Shown here: positions 59,832-64,000 of the stretch, piece after piece
How positions within the stretch are numbered: position 1 is the first letter of the stretch
Layout of the letters: the number at the start of each line of letters is the position of its first letter
DNA from: Streptantibioticus silvisoli
Lineage (GTDB): Bacteria; Actinomycetota; Actinomycetes; Streptomycetales; Streptomycetaceae
Direction of reading: 5' to 3'
Length of the DNA stretch: 64,000 nt
NCBI RefSeq assembly: GCF_027947535.2
Contig: NZ_JAAGKO020000048.1
Span: forward strand, 1-64,000
Notes under the pieces: model-generated
What the model saw: only the letters and a program-made list of their open reading frames with translations
What the model was told of the DNA's origin: nothing
Database searches by the model: none
Program-made: the position numbers and the translations under genes

Positions 59832-60452
59832 TCAGGCGGTGCGCGCCCCGACCATGCGGGAGACCAGTCCGGCGTACAGCTCGCCGACCTCGTCGGGGGT
59901 GCGGCGGCCGTCGGGGTTGAACCAGCGGGCGACGTCGATGCAGAGCGACAGCACCGCGAGCGTGGTGCCGGAGACGTCCGGCACGTCGAAGTCGCCGGCC
60001 GCCACGCCGTCGGTGACGATCGAGCGGATCACGCCCTCGGTGGTGCGGCGCAGGTCGACGATCTCGGCGTAGTGCTCGGGGCCCAGCGCGCCGAGTTCGT
60101 ACTGCACGACCCGGCCGGTGGTGTGGTGCTCGGCGTGCCAGCGCACGAACGCCCGCACCGCCGCCTCCAGCCGGGCGGCGGGCGGGCCGGCGCCGTCGCG
60201 GGCCTCGGTGAGCAGGCCGAGGGAGAGCAGGTGGCCGACCCGGCTGATCTGGTAGAGCAGCTCTTCCTTGGTCTTGTAATGGATGTACAGCGCGGCCGGG
60301 CTCATGCCGGCCCGGCTCGCGATGTCCCGGGTGGTGGTCGCGTGGTATCCGCGTTCGGCGAACGCCTCCACCGCGGCGATCACCAGCCGCCGCGCCGCGT
60401 CGGGGGTGATGTCGCGCCACGCCGTGGGCGTCTTCGGCTCCTGCGCATCCAT
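59832..60452 (-). CDS. TetR-family regulator of the P450/MaoC/ligase regulon
   Basis: A 206-residue TetR protein. The HTH is in AVEAFAERGYHATTTRDIAS and AGMSPAALYIHYKTKEELLY; the C-terminal domain includes VRAFVRWHAEHHTTGRVVQYE, as in KstR-like and fatty-acid regulators. A near-palindromic operator (60476-60492) is 24 bases before its ATG, and related sites stand before the P450 operon, the maoC gene and the SDR/ligase operon. It is therefore the best candidate for their common repressor. Confidence 0.92.
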   Translation of the reverse strand: MDAQEPKTPTAWRDITPDAARRLVIAAVEAFAERGYHATTTRDIASRAGMSPAALYIHYKTKEELLYQISRVGHLLSLGLLTEARDGAGPPAARLEAAVRAFVRWHAEHHTTGRVVQYELGALGPEHYAEIVDLRRTTEGVIRSIVTDGVAAGDFDVPDVSGTTLAVLSLCIDVARWFNPDGRRTPDEVGELYAGLVSRMVGARTA

Positions 60453-60475
60453 GGCGCACAGACTACATGCCGCTC

Positions 60476-60492
60476 TGAGCAAGCGCTTAGCC
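60476..60492. promoter_or_regulatory. TetR autoregulatory operator, TGAGCAAGCGCTTAGCC
   Basis: An AAGCGCTT palindrome with conserved flanks lies 24 bases before the tetR start. It is the reference for the four-site operator family in this region. Confidence 0.8.
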
Positions 60493-60679
60493 CCGCCGCG
60501 GCGACGAGATCCGGCCAATCGGTCCCCCCGGAGCGGCCGATCGGCACCGGCTGCGGGGTCCCGCCGGGGATGCGGGACCGCGCCGCCAGGCCGCCGCCGG
60601 GCCCGCCGCCAAGCCGCCGCCACCAGCCGCACCGGCCGGATCAGCCCGACCGGATCAGCCTGGCAGCGGCGATCAGGGG

Positions 60680-61058
60680 GCTCCGGCGCGGTCAAAGGCT
60701 CCGGTGCGGTCAGCCGACCCGGTGCGGTCGACGAACCCGGCGTGACCACAAAGCCCCGGCGCGGTCAGCCGTCCCGCGCGACCAGCCGACCCGGCGCGGC
60801 CAACGGGCCCGCCGTAAACCGGAAGGCGCCGACACGGGCCAAGGCCGACGCGGTCGGCAGGCCCGCTGCGGGCAGCCACCGGCACGGAGCGGGTGAGCCG
60901 ACCCGGCGCGGTCAAAAGGCTCCGCTGCGACCAGCCGACCCGTACGGTCACCCGACCCGGCGCGGCCAACGAACCCGGCGCGACCACAAAGCCCCGGCGC
61001 GACCACAACAAAGCCCCGACGCGACCACCCGACCCGGCGGAGCCGACCCGACCCCGCT
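60680..61058. repeat. Degenerate GCGGTCA / GCGACCA repeats
   Basis: The gap between tetR and the dehydrogenase gene contains many copies of (A/G)CCGACCCGGCGCGGTCAA and GCGCGACCACAAAGCCCCG with steps of about 15-30 bases. The three best copies of GCGACCACAA lie near 60980-61030. There is no codon bias and no gene. Confidence 0.7.
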
Positions 61059-61061
61059 CGG

Positions 61062-62210
61062 TCAGAAGGCGGAGACGCCGGTGAGGGCGCGGCCGATCAC
61101 CAGCTTCTGGATCTGGCTGGTGCCTTCGTAGAGCGTCATGACGCGGGCGTCGCGCAGCAGCTTGCCGACCGGGTACTCGTCGATGTAGCCGTAGCCGCCG
61201 AAGACCTGGAGGGCGTTGTTGGCGCATCGCACGGCGGCCTCGCTGGCGTGCAGCTTGGCGACCGAGGACTCGGTGGTGAACGGCAGGCCGCGGTCGATGA
61301 GGTCGGCGACCCGCCAGGTCAGCAGGCGGGCGGCGTCCACGTCGACCGCGATGCCGGCCAGCAGCTCCTGGACCAGCTGGTGGCCGGCGATCGGGCCGCC
61401 GAACTGCTCGCGCTGACCGGCATAGCCGACGGCGGCCTCCAGGCACGCCTGCCCGATGCCGACGCAGCCGGCCGCGACCGACATGCGCCCCTTGGCCAGC
61501 GCGGACATCGCGACCGAGAAACCCTTGCCTTCCGGGCCGAGCATCGCCGAGTCCGGCACGCGTACGCCGTCCAGCCGCAGTTCGGCGGTGGACTGACCGC
61601 GCAGGCCCAGCTTGCCGTGCACCGGGCGGCGCTCCAGCCCGGGGCTGTCGGTGGGCACCAGGAACGCGCTGATGCCGCGGTGGCCGGGTTCGCCGGTGCG
61701 GGCGAACAGCAGCACGACGTCGGCCCAGGTGCCGTTGGTGATGAACATCTTCGCGCCGTCGATGACCCAGTCGCCGCCGTCGCGCTTGGCCCGGGTGGTG
61801 AGGTTGGCGGCGTCGGAACCGGTGCCGGGCTCGGTCAGGCCGAAGCAGCCGAGCGCCTCGCCGGAGCACAGCCGGGGCAGCCATTCGCGCTTCTGCTCCT
61901 CGCTCCCCCAGCCGGCCACCGACTTGGCGACCAGGCCGAGCGAGACCGACACGATGCCGCGCACCGAGGAGTCGCCGCGGCCGAGTTCCTCGGTGACCAG
62001 GCAGTACGCCAGGTGGTCGCCGCCGGAGCCGCCGTACTCCTCGGGGATGGTCAGGCCGAGGAAGCCCAGGTCGCCGAGCTTGCCGACCACGTCGCGGTCC
62101 ACGCTCTCGGCGCGGTCCCACCGGATGACGTGCGGGGTGACCTCGCGGTCGACGAAGTCCCTGGCGAGCCGCCGTACGGCGGTCTGCTCCGGATCGAGTC
62201 CCAGGTCCAC
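61062..62210 (-). CDS. Acyl-CoA dehydrogenase
   Basis: A 382-residue FAD-dependent acyl-CoA dehydrogenase. Motifs: CFGLTEPGTGSDAANLTTRA, DWVIDGAKMFITNG, the ARVMTLYEGTSQIQKLVIGR C terminus with the catalytic Glu in LYEGTS, and the NALQVFGGYGY segment. This is the classical group, different from the ACAD11-like enzyme at 46 kb. The GTG at 62210 is preferred by the D-L-G-L-D-P-E-Q start. It is divergent from a tetR gene with a TTAGCACTGCTAG site between them, which is likely its control. Confidence 0.94.
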   Translation of the reverse strand: MDLGLDPEQTAVRRLARDFVDREVTPHVIRWDRAESVDRDVVGKLGDLGFLGLTIPEEYGGSGGDHLAYCLVTEELGRGDSSVRGIVSVSLGLVAKSVAGWGSEEQKREWLPRLCSGEALGCFGLTEPGTGSDAANLTTRAKRDGGDWVIDGAKMFITNGTWADVVLLFARTGEPGHRGISAFLVPTDSPGLERRPVHGKLGLRGQSTAELRLDGVRVPDSAMLGPEGKGFSVAMSALAKGRMSVAAGCVGIGQACLEAAVGYAGQREQFGGPIAGHQLVQELLAGIAVDVDAARLLTWRVADLIDRGLPFTTESSVAKLHASEAAVRCANNALQVFGGYGYIDEYPVGKLLRDARVMTLYEGTSQIQKLVIGRALTGVSAF

Positions 62211-62233
62211 GGCTGTCCTGCTCCGATCGTTGA

Positions 62234-62246
62234 TTAGCACTGCTAG
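62234..62246. promoter_or_regulatory. Operator TTAGCACTGCTAG in the dehydrogenase/tetR gap
   Basis: The dyad TAGCA-C-TGCTA (62235-62245) lies between the divergent dehydrogenase and tetR genes, 25 bases from the former and 32 from the latter. It is the expected place for TetR autorepression. Confidence 0.75.
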
Positions 62247-62277
62247 TTTTCTGGCGGCGGGCTCTACTATGTGGCCC

Positions 62278-62919
62278 ATGGCCCGCCCACGCAAGCCCCT
62301 GCTCAGCCGGGAGCGCATCGTCGCCGCCGCGCTCGCCCTGGTGGACGCCGAGGGGCTCCAGGCGGTCTCCACCCGGCGGCTGGCGGCGGAGCTGGGGGTG
62401 AGCGGCCCCTCGCTGTACAACCACTTCGCCACCAAGGACGACATCCTCGACGCGGCCGCCGACACGGTGATCGACCGCGTCGACCTGTCGGTCTTCGACG
62501 ACGGCACGCCGTGGGCCGACGCGCTGGCCGCCTGGGCGCGTTCCTACCGCGCGGCGCTGGCCGCCCACCCGCACATCGTGCCGTTCCTCGCCCAGGGCCC
62601 CGGCCGCCGCCCGGCCGGTCTGCGGCAGGCCGACGCGGTGTTCGGCGCGATGGTCGGCGCCGGCTGGCCGCCCGCGCACGCCACCCGGATCGGCGCCACC
62701 ATGCGCTACTTCGTGGCCGGTTCGGCCCTCGGCTCCTTCGCCCGCGGCTTCGTCGACGACCCGGACGCCTACGACCCGCGGGACTACCCGCACCTCGGCC
62801 AGGCCCACCTGCTCGCCGAACACCGCCGCCAGGTCGACGACGGCGCCTTCGACACCGGCCTGCGCGCGCTGATCGACGGGCTCGGCCTGCTGTACGCCGA
62901 GGTGGTCGCCGGAGCCTGA
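62278..62919 (+). CDS. TetR-family regulator, TetR/TetR_C class
   Basis: A 213-residue TetR protein: HTH in RERIVAAALALVDAEGLQAV and STRRLAAELGVSGPSLYNHF, then a C-terminal domain like the classical TetR_C group (WARSYRAALAAHPHIVPFLA). A TACTAT hexamer (62265-62270) is only seven bases before the ATG and no Shine-Dalgarno sequence is present, so the transcript is probably leaderless. It likely represses itself and the divergent acyl-CoA dehydrogenase. Confidence 0.9.
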   Translation: MARPRKPLLSRERIVAAALALVDAEGLQAVSTRRLAAELGVSGPSLYNHFATKDDILDAAADTVIDRVDLSVFDDGTPWADALAAWARSYRAALAAHPHIVPFLAQGPGRRPAGLRQADAVFGAMVGAGWPPAHATRIGATMRYFVAGSALGSFARGFVDDPDAYDPRDYPHLGQAHLLAEHRRQVDDGAFDTGLRALIDGLGLLYAEVVAGA

Positions 62920-63015
62920 AGGCGCCACGGCGCCAAGCCGCTCGGCCTGGAAGGAGGTGGGGGCGGCAGCGCTGGTCGACGTCAGCGGCCGGCGCGCGTC
63001 ACCGGCCGTCCCGCG

Positions 63016-64000
63016 TCAGCCGAAGTCGATCAGGGCGCGGCCCCCGCGGCCGGCCAGCATGGCGTCGAAGGCGGCCGGGATGTCGTCCAGGCCGATGCGG
63101 TCGGTGACCATCGCGGCCAGGTCGAGGCGGCCGGCCCGTACGTGGTCGGCCAGGACCGGCAGGTCGGCGGCCGGGTCGCTGTTGCCGTAGACGCAGCCGC
63201 TGAGGGTGCGGCCGAAGTGGAACAGCTCCAGGGCGCTGAAGCTGACCTGGTCGGCGGCGCCGCCGATGCCGACCACCGTGGTGCGGCCGCCGCGCCGGGT
63301 GCCGGACCAGGCGGCGCGGATGGTCTCGGCGCGCCCGACGCACTCGATGGCGGCGTCGGTGCCGTGGCCGCCGGTGAGCGCGCGGATCCGCTTGGCGGTG
63401 GTCTCCGAGGCGATGACGAACTCGGTGGCGCCGGCGGACCGGGCCAGTTCCTCCTTGGCGTCGGAGACGTCGACCGCGATGACCTGTCCGGCACCGGCGA
63501 TCCGGGCCGCCTGGAGCACCGCGAGGCCGACGCCGCCCACGCCGAAGACGGCGACCGACTCACCGGCCCGCAGCCGGGTGGCGTGGTGCACGGCGCCGTA
63601 GCCGGTCAGCACCGCGCAGCCCAGCAGCGCGGCCTCGCTCAGCGGCACGCCGTCCGGCAGCGGCAGGACCGCGCCGGCCGCGACGACGGTCTCCTCGGCG
63701 AAGACCGCGGTGCCCAGGCCCGGGTACAGCTCGGCGCCGTCGCTGGAGCGGCGGGCGTACGGCTGGGTGGTGGCGGCCGCGGCGTTGGAGCACAGCCACG
63801 GCTCCCCCAGCCCGCACAGGTGGCAACTGCCGCAGGACGGCGCCCAGTTGAGCACCACGCGGTCGCCCGGCACGACACCGGTGACGCCGTCGCCGACCGC
63901 GGTCACCGTCCCGGCGCCCTCGTGGCCCAGGACCGCGGGCACCGGCTGGCGCAGCGTGCCGTTGGACAGCGACAGGTCGGAGTGGCAGACCCCGGCGGCG
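63016..64000 (-). CDS. Zinc-dependent alcohol dehydrogenase, 5' end beyond the window
   Basis: At least 327 residues of a class III-like MDR alcohol dehydrogenase; the gene begins outside the right edge. Visible motifs are VCHSD (catalytic zinc Cys), LGHEGAG, the structural zinc loop CGSCHLCGLGEPWLC with all four cysteines, and the nucleotide site VFGVGGVGLAVLQAARIAG. It oxidises alcohols or reduces aldehydes with NAD. The setting beside acyl-CoA genes and a P450 suggests oxidation of a hydroxylated chain, which is inference. A GTG at 63942 is an internal Val codon and not the start. Confidence 0.92.
   Translation of the reverse strand, partial: AAGVCHSDLSLSNGTLRQPVPAVLGHEGAGTVTAVGDGVTGVVPGDRVVLNWAPSCGSCHLCGLGEPWLCSNAAAATTQPYARRSSDGAELYPGLGTAVFAEETVVAAGAVLPLPDGVPLSEAALLGCAVLTGYGAVHHATRLRAGESVAVFGVGGVGLAVLQAARIAGAGQVIAVDVSDAKEELARSAGATEFVIASETTAKRIRALTGGHGTDAAIECVGRAETIRAAWSGTRRGGRTTVVGIGGAADQVSFSALELFHFGRTLSGCVYGNSDPAADLPVLADHVRAGRLDLAAMVTDRIGLDDIPAAFDAMLAGRGGRALIDFG

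Overview
The window is about 64 kb of very high-GC DNA with strong third-position G/C bias, GTG and TTG starts, many ATGA/GTGA stop-start overlaps, two conservon (cvn) operons, a CYP157-type P450 lacking the EXXR motif, a ribonuclease Sa homologue and only two TTA codons seen in called genes. Together these point to the chromosome of a Streptomyces or close relative (Streptomycetaceae). No rRNA, tRNA, CRISPR array, transposase or phage gene was recognised.

Layout. 0.4-6.1 kb: a Tat-exported peptidoglycan amidase-like protein, a small conserved protein, a Gln-rich membrane protein with a 20-codon CAA/CAG tract, a dodecin, an amino-acid permease and an unrecognised helical protein. 6.6-12.8 kb: an accessory module with an internally repeated HTH regulator, an HExxH (ImmA/IrrE-like) protein overlapping a multi-pass membrane protein, then a FAD oxidoreductase divergent from a squalene/phytoene-synthase-like enzyme and a second HTH regulator. 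13.2-14.0 kb: a secreted G1 glutamic peptidase. 14.4-18.8 kb: a complete conservon cvnABCDE. 18.9-20.9 kb: a class I terpene cyclase coupled to a C-methyltransferase. 21.7-24.9 kb: an ABC exporter divergent from a MarR regulator that is flanked by arrays of ACGTC-core repeats with about 20-bp spacing. 25-30.5 kb: a DUF457-like membrane protein, a Ski2-like helicase, TesB, a HIT protein and a small secreted protein. 30.5-36.2 kb: a second conservon reduced to cvnABC, with a 24-residue tandem repeat and a TTA codon in its cvnC. 36.5-44.7 kb: single genes (F420/FMN oxidase-like protein, methyltransferase, CoA-disulfide-reductase-like flavoprotein, an RNase Sa homologue without its catalytic Glu, Nudix hydrolase, gluconokinase, multicopper oxidase).

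45-64 kb is a lipid or acyl-CoA region: a kinase plus acyl-CoA dehydrogenase pair of the ACAD10/11 type, a quinone oxidoreductase with a TetR, an SDR plus acyl-CoA ligase, a MaoC hydratase, a ferredoxin reductase/P450/ferredoxin operon with its own TetR, another acyl-CoA dehydrogenase divergent from a TetR, and a truncated zinc alcohol dehydrogenase. A secreted Ntn-hydrolase (penicillin acylase family) sits inside this region. Two operator families can be read. GAGCAA-N3-CTTRG occurs upstream of the SDR/ligase, MaoC, P450 operon and TetR genes. A TACCGA-NN-GGT dyad occurs upstream of the kinase/dehydrogenase pair and the other TetR. They suggest two linked TetR regulons that activate, oxidise and degrade an unusual, perhaps hydroxylated, acyl substrate.

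Many intergenic gaps carry degenerate tandem repeats (8, 18, 20-21 and 30 bp units), and several convergent gene pairs are separated by long perfect hairpins. Start sites and families were judged by eye; no database search was run.
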